Below, piece after piece: positions 11,235 through 22,872 of a stretch of 64,000 nt of DNA (its first letter is position 1; each line of letters opens with the position of its first letter). Origin of the DNA: Beverwykella pulmonaria (lineage: Eukaryota; Ascomycota; Dothideomycetes; Pleosporales; Melanommataceae); NCBI GenBank assembly GCA_001599595.1, contig BCHH01000009.1, positions 422,099-486,098 of the forward strand, written 5' to 3'. The notes beneath the pieces are model-generated. The model did no database searches and was not told the origin of the DNA. It saw only the letters and a list, made by a program, of their open reading frames with translations. The position numbers and the translations under genes were made by a program.

Positions 11235-12222
11235 GGCTGGAACTGGGGAGGGGAACACAAAATGGAGGGCAAAGGTGCGGGGCGTCTCAATAATAGACAA
11301 CAGGACGAGGATTAGACATTAGAATAAGAATGGAAGGTAGCTGAAGTGCGAGTCATACGGGATGCGGCAGGAAGGAAAACAAACGGACGACGCAGGCGTC
11401 GCGGGCACCGCAAGGTCTTGAAGGCTGGCGGCCGGTACACGGCGGCTGCACCGTTTTCTGTGAGGGATACGTCAAGTGGTGTGGCCACCACCGTCAGCGC
11501 AACCCGGCATGACTAGTGGTCAGCAGCTGGCGGCGTTGACCACGCATCCCCAGCCCACCGCCGGGTACCTTGATTACTACATAGCGACCCCTGGTGCCGA
11601 AGATTCAAGAAAAAGGCAGCGCCCCCCGGGGGGTTAACAAACAAAGCATGCAGCATGTTGCATGGAGTCCGAAGAGAGGAGATGAACTGCCGGTTTCTGC
11701 ACGCCTGATTGGCCGCTGTCCGCCCCCAGCGGCGCAGGATAATAAGCAAGCCAAAGGTTGCGCGAGGTTGGGAAGAAGCAAGAGAGCCCACAACAAGGTT
11801 GTCTCGGGGATGCGCCGGTCTCCACGTGCAGCTAATCTCCCGAGCGCAGGCCAACAGACTAGAGATCAAGGCGTCGAGATTAATGCCCGGAGTCTGCAAT
11901 TTCGACCCCTGGAGATCCGGAGAGGTCACGTGAGAGAGATCTCCAACGTTTTTCCGGAAAGCGACAGGGGAATTGTTCCGCTGCACGCCAAGCCAATCCC
12001 TGGCGCGTTCGTGAAGCGGTCATGAAGTTTTGTGTTTGTTGACGACCGCGCACCGCCCTTCTCCGCTCACAGCCACCACGACCCGCTACGAGATCGCACG
12101 CCTGCCCGTACTAGGCCTGGCGTTCTCAACGCTGCAATTGCTCCGGTAGCTTCCAGCTCCATCTTGGACCTCGCCCGACCGAACACGATTGCACTTGAGC
12201 TCGCCCGAGCAGCAGCACAGCC
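11235..12222. promoter_or_regulatory. divergent promoter region of the SYLF and Nup85-like genes
   Basis: 988 nt between the two start codons. It holds two CACGTG E-boxes, at 11823-11828 and inside TCACGTGA at 11926-11933, and no supported gene. Short frames on both strands overlap and look random. Confidence 0.5.
11926..11933. promoter_or_regulatory. TCACGTGA palindrome (bHLH/Cbf1-type site)
   Basis: A perfect 8-base palindrome about 290 bases upstream of the Nup85-like ATG. TCACGTGA is the classic site of Cbf1-type bHLH factors in fungi; use here is inferred only. Confidence 0.3.
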
Positions 12223-15200
12223 ATGTTTCGCGTCCCGTCGTCTTCGCCGCCCTCGACTCCCGACTCCCGCCGCTCTAGTCGCCATTTCAATGCGCCGTCC
12301 ACTACGCCCGCGGGACCGCCGCCCGACATGGCCTTCATACCGTCGTCGACGCCAGCTGGCCCACCCCCCGCGACCGGCGGTCTCTTTGGCGCCTCACAGC
12401 CCAACTTTGGAGCTTCGAGGGCCCTAAACTTCAATCGCCCCAACTTTGGAAGCTCTCCTCCCAAGACGGAGCTGTTTGGCATTGGCAGTGGATCCATCAA
12501 GGCGTCGACTTCAGGTCGGCCTGCGACGCAGCGAGGCCGCACCAGCTCTGGGTATCGCGTCCCAAGCAGCCCTCCGCAGGCCCTGCAGAGAGAGCTCGAG
12601 GAGGAGGAAGAGGACTCAGAAACCGGCTCCGAGGAAGAGGATGACGAAATGGACGAGGAAGAAGAGGGCGACGACGATGCAGAGGGCGAAGAGGACGACG
12701 AGATGGACGACGACGAAGAGGAGGATTCCGAAGAAGAGGACTATAATAATACCGCCCAAGGAGCCCCACGAGGCCAGAACAGGCTTGCCCAGTCCACCTC
12801 GCGGAATAGCATGACCGAACCACCGTCCAGCCCTCTAATCGTGCGGCCTGAGGCTAAGCAGTCTCAGTACGACCTATTTCATTTGGCCAAAGGTCTTGCC
12901 CCGAGCAACGAACGCGTAGTCCTGCGAGAAACGGACGAGGTGATACTAGAAACCGAGCTCATTATGGAGAAGCTATGTGACTCAATGGCATCCGACGTGC
13001 CTGAGAAGAGGAGTGATATCCTCGGTGAAGTTGCACAAGAGTTGGTTGCATTGTGGAAAGGTCTACCTCAGTCATCGGCATCAAGTCATCCTGGAAAAAT
13101 TTCACACATGTCTCATGCCACCCGACTGGCAAGTCTTCTCCTCAACCTCCATTACCCTCCTCACATATCCCGGAACCAGCGCGCGTCTGCATTTTCTTTG
13201 GTTCCCACGCGTCCCGAACAAAGGCATTTCACCCCCATTCCTAAAGTGCTCCTGGATTGGTTGAATAACGAACACCAATCCTTTTCTGAGGTAGACCTAG
13301 TGTTGAAAGAGTCTCGTGGATATTCGGCCCATACGCATTTCTGGGACGCTGTTCAGGCTTCAGCATTTCGGGGCGACTTTGCGAAGACCCTGAAGTTACT
13401 TCGAGGAGCCAACTTCGGAGTCGCAGAGACAGCTCAAACCGATGGATTAGGAAACACCGGTTACAGCGGATCTCACCTAAGGCACACCAACGAGGCGGTA
13501 CGCATTGTTATAAGTCTCATCGAAGAGTGCCCTGCGATTACTTCAGAGGATTGGGATATCAAAGGGCATGACTGGGAGATCTTTCGGACGCGTGTTGAGC
13601 AGGCTTACAAGGACCTGCAAGAGTTTGCAGAAGGGGATAGTCAAAATCGACAAAGCGTCTCACAGCCATTCCAGGCTTCACACTTCGGCATCTCTCAGTC
13701 TCAGAACAGCTTCAACATGAGTACAGCCAGCCGAAAGGCGGAGAGCAATGTGCCGTGGTCCATTTACGAGAATCTGTCAAGGCTGTATAAGCAGCTTTAC
13801 GGGAGCGAAGAGGAGATAATTGCCGTCGCGACGGATTGGATCGAGGCAGTAATAGGCCTTACCATATGGTGGAATGGCGAGGAGCAAGAGGTCGCACAGG
13901 GCAGCCTCGCCGCTAGTCGCCGCTCCATTGCGCGATCACATCGAGTACGGACGGTAGATGTCACTCCCGTCAAGGCATACTGTCAGCGGCTATCCTCTGC
14001 ATTGGCTACTGTTTTTGAGACCGACGAAGCAGACTTTAGTCTCGATTGCACAAGCCGTGCTGAAGTAGGACTAGCCTGTATCTTCGATGATAATATCGAA
14101 GGTGTCTTGCAGATACTGCGTAGTTCGTCTCTCACTATCGCATCTGCCGTAGCGGAGGTCGCTAGTAGCGGCGAGTGGTTCACGAGAGCCGACGGTATTC
14201 TCAACCAGTTCGACCAAAGCGACCTCCTACTCCTAAGTCACACAGAGCCACTGCGCACAGGCATCTCTCGGGACAGTCTGCTAACAGATTATTCTAATCA
14301 ACTTTCGCGAAAGGGCGAGCTGACGAGTCGAGATGGCAAAACCGTCCGAGAGGGCTGGGAGCTTGCGATTCAGGTGCTTGGAAGACTGGAGGATATTGTG
14401 GCCGCCAACGATAAGATCGAACAAATCTTAAATGATCTTCCATTACAGTCACCAGAACGAGTCGATAAGATCACGCAGTTGTGCTATAGCATGGATTTAT
14501 CGAAACATGCCCTCAGCATTGCATTGGTATGTCACCTCTTCAAGAATTTGTGTCCAGCTCATACTAACATGCGCAGAAATATGCCGATCACCTCCGTCAC
14601 AATACAGAGAACTACGGAGATACGCTCTTGTACTATGCACGAGCCCACAACGCGGCAAAGATCCAAGAAGTCCTCCGGGTCCTCGTCGCACATTGCCTCG
14701 TAAAATCTATCGCATACCCTCCTCCTGCAGAACTAGATGAAAGTTTGAATGCTCTCATCGCATCTCCCAAACAGACTCTTACCAAACTCGCGAGCCAAGA
14801 CCCAGAAGGTGCCCAACTACTGTCGAACTACCTGAGTGGCTATGCTACCATCCGCAAATTTTATGATCTGCGAGATGAGGAGATTCTAGTAGAAGCTGGA
14901 GAGAAGCCTGCGCATCGACCGATGGCCCGGAAACGTGCCGCTGCGAATGCGCTGATGATCATTATCGCAAGTGCGGCATCCAGTATCCGAGGTGGCCTTT
15001 ATGATCCGGAAATCGAGACTGTGGTGCAGGTAGATGTGCTATTACCTCTTCTGGGGGAGGCGCTTATTTTCGTCAACCGTAAGAGTTCCTCCTTTTACTT
15101 CTCATACCTTCGACTAATTCGAGACCACAGAACCGAAGCGAACGCTCACTCTGCAGCACCTGTATGCCCTTCTCGCCGCAGTCGAAGACCTCGATACCGC

Positions 15201-15558
15201 ACCATCAATGATCCGCACCCAATGCGAAGAATGCCTCTCTACTACCCTCGCCGCCGCCCATGACTCCCAGTCCCGCATTCCTTCACCGCATTCTCTCCTC
15301 CAGAAATCAACATCTAATCTAACAACTGCCTCAAGTCAGTACTCCATCATTGGAAGCGCGGATTTTGGATCAGTAGAGGGCCAGAGCACGGAGAGTAGTG
15401 GTGTGCTGATTCGACGTGCAAATGTTGATGAAGTGAAACGAGCGTGGGATTGGAGGAAGGGTATGGCTAAGGATGCAACAGGCAGCGATGTGATGCGGAT
15501 CTTAAGGCTGGGAATTGCGAAGGAGACGACTAGAGCTTTTGCTCAAGGGGAGGCGTAA
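12223..15558 (+). CDS. NUP85: Nup85-like outer-ring nucleoporin (Y/Nup84 complex)
   Basis: Exons 12223-14526, 14577-15078 and 15131-15558 join to 1077 residues. Residues 1-125 are disordered with Phe-Gly-type patches (GLFGASQPNFGAS); ~126-173 is a long Glu/Asp run; the rest is an alpha-helical region with ATDWIEAVIGLTIWWNGEEQ, SKHALSIALKYADHL, DTLLYYARAHNAAKIQEVL and the end RAWDWRKGMAKDATGSDV. I recognise this as the fungal Nup85 pattern; the helices would form the ACE1 fold that anchors the Y-shaped scaffold of the nuclear pore. It is longer than yeast Nup85 (744 residues) because of the N-terminal extension. Intron 1 has a TACTAAC branch point. Another scaffold nucleoporin such as Nup84/107 is less likely. 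Confidence 0.78.
12598..12744 (+). repeat. acidic low-complexity coding stretch
   Basis: GAG/GAC/GAA-rich DNA codes for nearly uninterrupted Glu and Asp at residues ~126-173 of the Nup85-like protein. The complementary strand is open but shows only basic low complexity, which I treat as a shadow. Confidence 0.8.
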
Positions 15559-16648
15559 GGACCAGAAGGAGGGAGGTGAAACAATATCCCATGATCGGTG
15601 TTCCGGCATTTGGAGGCGAGCAAAAGAGTCATACCTGTCCCGAAACGATTATTTCAGCCGGACGCTTTAGTTATGCAGCTACAGCAAGTAGTCAAGACGA
15701 ATACATCATACCTTGATCCAGGCTATGAACGTCCGTCCTATCACGATTGCAGCTTTAAATTACTGACCATTCCTCAACTATGCCATCGGTCAGCAACATC
15801 AGTCTATTGAAGCTCATTTTTTTTGGCCCAAGTGCCCGGTCATCTACCAGCTATATACCTTTCCGTTCCCAACATACGCGACACCAGGAAGAGACGAGAT
15901 AATTTTTCATCACATGACTGCGTCTGCCAGAGCGATGTATGCTACCTCCACGATCTGCACATTGTCATAGAAAGTCTATTGCAGTGTGGGGGTTCGTGGG
16001 TGGAGATTGTGGAGGCCACAGCCACGAGCTCGGCCCTTTGGCACAGCCTCCATCTCGCGACTCGCCGCCCTTTCTCGAGTAGAGCGTATTAGTGCTGACG
16101 CTTGGCCGGAAAGAAATGTTATTTCCGAGGAAACGGCAAGTCTTGAGTCTTGGTCTTGAAGGCATTTATAGCCTTTGAAGATTTATTCATGTTCTTAAAT
16201 CTGTTGATTGTGTTCTCACCTCTGAAGACAATGTTATTTACCTTTAAGAAAGGGCTTTGCAGGCTGTTCATTCCGCGAACAAACATTCTGTGCTGCTAAC
16301 ACTAATTTCGTTCTACGATCGTAACTTTCAACAATTCCACGCTAGTCGCAGCGAGGTTCCCGGACTCCGCCCTTCCAATTCCGAAGGGCTGCTGCATGGG
16401 TTGGGTGACTCCAACCTGCTCGCACCAGGGCTCACCGGTGTCAAAGGGCTGTGGAATCTAAAAGATAGATGCGCCCAACCTCAGGCACCTGAGTCACTTA
16501 CCATCCCATTTCCTCCATCTGAGGTCGTATGCCATATTCCTGACGCTGACGCGCCGCCCTCGAACCACTTTCGAGGTCGTGATATCTGCTCTTTGACGCT
16601 CACGCGCCACCCTCAGCTACTATCTATACGAAAGAGCGAGAGAGGATC
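15559..16648. other. intergenic, upstream region of the HET fusion gene
   Basis: 1090 nt. The last ~130 bases hold an imperfect direct duplication (see 16521-16615). Several short frames are present with no recognisable domain. The fusion-gene promoter must lie here. Confidence 0.45.
16521..16615 (+). repeat. imperfect direct repeat just upstream of the fusion gene
   Basis: The block starting GAGGTCGT at 16521 and ending near 16562 recurs, diverged, at about 16573-16615. Both copies contain GACGCT followed by ACGCGCC and CCCTC. It ends ~33 bases before the ATG, so it lies in the 5' UTR or core promoter. Confidence 0.55.
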
Positions 16649-19600
16649 ATGGAGGGCGCGAATTTCGATTTCAATCCAGTCATGGATTTCAGCAGCATGG
16701 GTGGATTCGTTGCTGACGAGTCTGCGTTTTTGAAGCCGGTGGAGGGTAACACTTCCACGGGGTACTTCTTTGGGGGCGACGAGGGAATTGATACGACGAC
16801 TGGAAACAGCTTTGATTTTGGGAATCAACAGCACTCCAGCTTCTCGACATTCCCAGAGGCAAGCTATACGATGCAGCAGAATCTTGTAAGACCGACCATT
16901 TTGGCATCATGCTTGGATGATGGCTAATGGATATGCAGGGCATGGATAACACCATGGGAGGAGCTTCCGCATGGAATAGCCACCAGATGTCTCTATCGCC
17001 CGCGACACGGTTGGACGACTACACACCTGCCACCACGTCGTTTGATTCGATATACCAACCTCAACTTAGCAACAGTCTTCACAGCAAACGCCCTCTGCAG
17101 CTTGATGTGCAAGACTTCCCCCAACCTAAGCGACACGAAAGTGTTGCGGAGTATGCAAACTTCTCTCCTTTCATGCCGTCAGCGTCGGTGACTGGGTCGA
17201 GCTGGACGATGGATACACAGCCGATCGCAACGCCATCGAGTACGAGCGAGATTGGGTTGACGGATGAGGCGGCTGATGTGTGTGCTACCTGGTTCAGCAA
17301 GTACGCTGTATTGCCTAGGTATGAAATTTCTATTCAAGGGCAAGAGGATTGCCCTAGCCCTATTCTATCTGCCAGAGGCACATCTACGTTATCCCCCTTA
17401 GAGTTACAGCTTCTGACTCGATCCTAGTGACCGGCACATCGAATCATTGAGCCAACTCACTGGCGAATCGCACAATGCCATTCGGAACTGGTTTGGTCAG
17501 ATGTTGAAACAGGGCATGGCCGGGCACGACAGTGGTTATAAGTCGCAAACGAGTCTGAGCCAGCCGGATCAGCTTCTTGGCGATGTATCCTTCCAAACAG
17601 CAGTGACGGATATGTCTTGCAATCACGATTCGCAAACAGCAACCAACCCCCCTGCTTCACGAGGTGGCAGGAAAGGGTGCAAGCCTACATCGAACCCCGA
17701 TCTTCTTAGCAGGGACCCAAACAAAATCTATCAGTGCACGCGGAAGTGCGGCAAGAGATATGGGCGAAAGTGCGACTGGAAGAGGAACGAGGAAGAAGGT
17801 TACCCTTCCAAGTCATGGAAATGCAGTCTATGCATTGGTCAGGGGATGGAGAAGGTGAAGCCCTGCTTCAGGAAGTATCATTTTTCCCAGGTAAGCACAT
17901 TTGATCCTGAGACATGAGCATTAACTAACTGGTTATAGCACTTCAGGAATATCCACCCTGGGCTGAACAGCGCCGACTATGAGACCGAGAGCGTTGTGCA
18001 TTCTGATACTTCCTTCCCGCGGAAGTGCGGATTTTGTTCCCACAGATTCACGTCTCGGCAGAACCGCATCGACCACATTGCAGGTATGTAGATATACATT
18101 ATTCAGTCATCTTGTTACCAAAACTAATTATCGTACAGACCACTTCAAAAACGGAAAGTGTATGCTAGACTGGAACGATGACGAAGACGACAATGGCGAC
18201 TCCGACAACATGGATGACGACGACGATGACAGGCCCGACAGTGACGGCTTCGACGGTTCTGCCGATGACCAACAAGACCAGGACACACAAGGTCGACCAG
18301 GTCCCAAGCAAGGCGGCAATGGCAGCAACGGACCTGGCGGACAGCGTCTTCCTAGCGGATTCGGTCAATTCCAACTCTCTCAACTCAAGAATAGCGACGC
18401 CGGTGATCAATCTTTCTGCGTCGATCAACAATCAGGTTCACAGGATGATCAGAACAATACCACCACTGATGGCCTTGAACATGGCACCGGCCCTGGGCTC
18501 CAGTGTTCATTGGAGGAGCAGCACTCATTGCAAGAACAGTGTTCACACCAAAAACAGTCATTGCAAGAACAACATTCACTGCCAGAGCAGTGCTCAATCC
18601 AGCAACAATGTTCAATCCAAGACCAACGCTCGATCCAAGCAGAGCCATCACTTGATGAGCAATGCTCAAGTCGAAGTAACTATTCAAGGTACAATACGGC
18701 AGAGGGAAGTCACCCGGATTCTGTGGCCCGAGATGATGTCACCGGTACCTTGATCAAATCAACCTCCCGGACGCAAACAACAATAGAGGAATCAAATAAT
18801 CTGACCAAGCTGTCGAAGACACCTCTACAACGAACGACGAAATGTGACGGCAAACTTGAACCAAAGTTTGTGGGAGCGACCTCCGACCTACCACTTGCGG
18901 ACCTTGGTATCTTTCAACAAGACGGTGGCCCAGTATCTAGCCCTTCTACTCTCGTTTTACCAGTCACGGATGCTGTGTTTTCAGAAGAGATAACACGGCC
19001 CACTGGAAAATTCGGCGAGGGTTGTAGAGTTGTCGCCAATTCCTCCAGCCCCGACGCACCTCGAGACAAGCTGCGTCTATTGACGCTTGAAGGCGGGGGC
19101 ATCCGTGACTCAACACTAATTCACTTGTTGGAACATCTCATGGGACAGTTCAACAACGAGGATGAAACTCGTGGAGGACGCGCAAGGCTTCGAGATTTCT
19201 TCGATGCCATTGGCGGTACCAGCACTGGAGGGTACGTGTTTAACCTAACAAGCAGAAACATTCGACTAACCAAGAAACCAGACTCTTTGCAACGATGCTC
19301 GGCCGTATTGGAATGGAGCCTGCTGCCATCTTCGACTTCGTCGCGGAAATGTCTCGAGCCAGCAAAGAACAGCTGATTTGTAGGGATAGCAGGCCGTCGG
19401 ATTGCCCGGCACAACCGCCTCCTCCGCCCCCGCCGGAACCATCTAAACCAGACAGGACCACAACTGGACAACCGGATTCCGACTCGGGCATGAATCCCAT
19501 ATGCAATTCCGAACACGTCTCCCAAGGCTGTGAGGCCCAGCTCCAAGTGCATTTCAATGCGAGTCTGGAGAAACCTCTAAATACTTACGTCACTTCTAAC

Positions 19601-22165
19601 GCTCTTCAATCTTATGGGAACCAAAGCCAGCTAAGTATCTTTAACCTAACTTCCTTGGACGGAAATTCCGGCATTCCTTCTCGAATCGAACCAGTGGTGT
19701 GTATGGCCCTGTCCACCGCCAACGAACCACAGGGTTTGCCTGAATATGTTTCGAAGAACACTTCTTCAGCTGTGACAGACTGGCTTGAGATGATCACCCC
19801 AAGTATTGATGTCTACCAATCTCAATCCTTCCTGAGCGTGAAGCTTCTTGGTACAGGTGGCTTCAGCACGGTGGACGAGGTTGTCCACCGCGAGACAAAT
19901 CTCCGAGTGAGTCGGAAAACACTTAAGAACAGAGAGCACTCTGCCATGGAAGAACTTCGCAAAGAGGTGAACGTGCTTCAGAAACTTCGTCACCCCCATA
20001 TTATTCGGTTCTTAGGAGCCTACTCGAAGGGCGACAAGATGTCAATCCTCCTCTCCCCCGTCGCGGATACAAACCTAGCTGTGTGGCTTGATCAATCTCT
20101 CACTGGCAAACCTCCTGGGCTAGCCGACACCATCGTAAAGATGTTCGGGTGTCTCGTGTCGTCGATTCGATACTTGCACGAGCAACGCCCAGTCATCAAG
20201 CATATGGACATCAAGCCGCAAAACATACTCGTCATGCACGGCAACCAACAATTTCCGCACGTCATTCTGAGCGATTTCGGCGTCAGCTCGTCTGAAGAGA
20301 ATGTCTCGCCAGACCGACGAACGAAGCCACTAACACGCCAATACTGCGCGCCGGAAGTCCCAAGCGGTATCGCTCGCGAACAAGCTGCGGACATCTGGAG
20401 CCTTGGTTGCGTATTTGTGGAGATGGCCGCAACGGCCTTCAGCCAGAACAATTCGAAGTGGCTCGACTTCCTCAAGGAGTTTGGCAGAAGCGAAGGCAAG
20501 TACTACTGGCAAAGCATACCTCGCCTCCACGAATGGCTGTCCGGATTCCTGGATCAAACTTCGTCTCCGACAGAGACGACCGTACTTATAGCCATAACGT
20601 CCATGCTGAACAGCGAACCAGCCGAACGACCTGACGCAGCCATGCTGACCATGGTCTTCACCCCTGCGCCCTGTTGCCTCGGCTGGGCGAACGAGAAGGC
20701 CTCCTTCCCCGGACCTGACGAAGAGCTCAAAACGGTAGAGATGCTCATCCGAGCCGATGGTGTCGATTGTCACTCCCAGCTTCATCTTCACAGCGATACC
20801 TGTGTCAAACAACAGCCTGAGCCTTTCACACGAGCCAAGAGCTGGCTAAAAGAATGCTCTCACGACCACGACGTATGCCAACAGCAATCTACCAAGACAA
20901 ACTTCCTCCCTACTCGTCTGGTTGATCTCCAGCCGCATGATGCTCATGGCTCCGAAGCCTACATCCGCATCGTCAATAGCGTTGACATTGAGCCTGAGGC
21001 TCAGCCTATTTACGCCGCGCTCAGCTATGTGTGGGGCCCCTCGGATCTCAGACTCACTCACGACCGTGTAGATAAAATGCAGAGCGGGTTTACTCGGGAC
21101 TTACTGTCAATCGCCGTCAACAACGCGATGACTGCCGCGAAGAATATTGGGTTCCGCTATATCTGGATTGACACGCTGTGTATCTTTCAAGATTCCGATT
21201 CAGATAAGGCTCGCGAGTGTATTGCCATGGCATCTATCTATCGCAACGCTGCCCTTACTATCGTTCTGTTCGCAACGCCATCGCCAACCTCGAGCAGCAG
21301 CGACGCCCTCTCAAAAGCAATGCCAAACAAAGATCGCGGCGACATCGTCACCACCATGACTTGGACCGACAAGGCCGATACGCACAGCGCTCCTTTCTCC
21401 TCCGCCACTCCCACCCCTAGCTTCGCCCTCGACACCCGCGCATGGAGTCTCCAAGAGCGGCTTCTCAGCCGACGACTCCTTCACCTCACAGACTCGCAGA
21501 TGTACTGGGAGTGCAACGCGCTCAAAGCGAGCGAGACCTTCCCGCGCGGTCTGCCACCTCTTGTTTGGGAGAAAGTGCATACCAAGCCGACTGTTCCGAC
21601 AGGGTCAGCACCAACTTTATCGCTCGCTTCAAGTTCTATGACGATATTGGGCTCGGTGACGCCACGTACCCGACCATCCAGCCGCCCGCTTCTGCGCAAC
21701 CGCCAATACATCCTCAAACGAAGCGATACTATTGTGAACTCAAAAACCGCACAGACACAGATGAGGCACAAGTTACTGCCCGGAGACAACGAACAAAGAA
21801 TGGCTTCAAGCATGAAAAAGTATTTTGAGAGTGCGTGGAGATTTAATGAGAGTAGGCAGCCAATAATGGGTAAGTTCGGCTCTGGGCAGTCGACGGCGAT
21901 GAGGGATAGGAACAATCAGGGCTTTCGTTTCGAGTTCAATTTTGAGGTTCCTGCTCTAGTGGGGGCTGAGGATGATAAGATGTTTGGTAAATGGGAAGAT
22001 GATTTGGACTTGGGTGACGTGAAGATGGATGGCGCTGGCTATCCTGATACAATTTACGAAAGAAAAGCCAATGTGGCAGGAAAAAAGAAAAAGAAAACAG
22101 AAGCGGAAGCAGAAACAGGGCTCGAAGCACTCGAAAATCCTCTATATAACTCTCGGTTTTTTTGA
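16649..22165 (+). CDS. multidomain fusion: homeodomain, zinc-binding Cys/His region, patatin-like fragment, protein kinase, HET domain
   Basis: Exons 16649-16885, 16939-17318, 17428-17890, 17939-18083, 18139-19231 and 19282-22165 join in frame to 1733 residues. In order: homeodomain-like helix AIRNWFGQMLKQ (~190-235); Cys/His-rich segments (~308-415: YQCTRKCGKRYGRKC, then CGFCSHRF with HIADHF); acidic and Gln/Glu/Ser/Cys repeat linker (~420-585); patatin-like segment with GGGIR (727-731) and GTSTGG (Ser770); proline linker; kinase (~959-1235) with GTGGFSTV, Lys985, HMDIKPQN (1080-1087), DFG (1104-1106) and APE; HET domain (~1350-1517) with YAALSYVWG, YIWIDTLCIFQDSDSDK and TRAWSLQERLLSRRLL. 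HET domains trigger cell death in fungal self/non-self recognition. Function as a sensor or regulator is inference. The patatin part ends before its catalytic Asp; the kinase keeps its key residues but has Met for the HRD Arg. Confidence 0.82.
18505..18665 (+). repeat. degenerate coding repeat, Gln/Glu/Ser/Cys units
   Basis: Units of about 18-24 bases built on CAG/GAA CAG TG(T/C) TCA code for residues ~530-584 of the fusion protein (units like EQCS, EQHSLQ, QQCSIQ). The repeat lies in the linker between the zinc-binding region and the patatin-like fragment. Confidence 0.75.
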
Positions 22166-22872
22166 ATCTTTTTAGAAAGGTTTAATTATAGGAAAGACAA
22201 CGAGGATGAGCATGGAATGATGATAGGGTTTCTTTTGTCAATCCACTAGTTTATTTCTTTGCAGTAGCCACTTGAATGAAGGATTTTACCATTTTACTAA
22301 GTGGAGCGTATCGTGCTGCTACTTTCACATAGACACATCTGGACAATCCCACTCTTTCCTATTTTCTGCCGAACATTCAAGACTCCTCCAAACCGCCTGC
22401 TCCATGCGAGCCAAGTCTTAGCACGCTAGCAAGGGACTCCGCGCCTCAACCTCCGCTATCGTCACAACGTCTTCTACTCCGATAACAGCACACAACATAT
22501 ATTCCGGTGAGTTCCTGCTCCGTTCGTTTCCCATCTTGATTGTATCAATGTCGTCGCATTTCCGTGCCTTGATGACATGCAAGTGTCTCCTTAGGTGGGG
22601 GTGGCCGTAAACATCATAAGACCGTCCCGCAGCTTTTCCGTCGGAAAGATATGGCAATGTCCTACCCTGTATTTTGTTGCCTTTCGATCATAGACGATCA
22701 TTGTGAGCTACATGTCTTGGAGTATTTATATCGAGATCTCCTTTGTCATTTCATAATCTGTCTCAACATTCTCCACCCCTCCATTCTTTCATACTTCCAA
22801 TTCTGATCCTCTCTCACACACACACCGCATCACCCAGCTCGCCCGTATTTTCATAAGGCCCAAGCACAACCC
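22166..22872. other. intergenic, promoter side of D-amino-acid oxidase
   Basis: 707 nt between the fusion gene stop and the oxidase start, same strand. A pyrimidine-rich stretch precedes the oxidase ATG. No gene seen. Confidence 0.45.

Noticed and set aside
12446..12823. Arg/Lys-rich frames over the Nup85 acidic run
   Set aside because: Out-of-frame and antisense reading of GAG/GAC-rich DNA gives basic low-complexity peptides; not genes.
18128..18753. Met/Thr-rich and Ser-rich alternative frames over the fusion-gene linker
   Set aside because: They arise from the acidic GAC/GAT run in other frames; splice phases and domain continuity favour the fusion frame.
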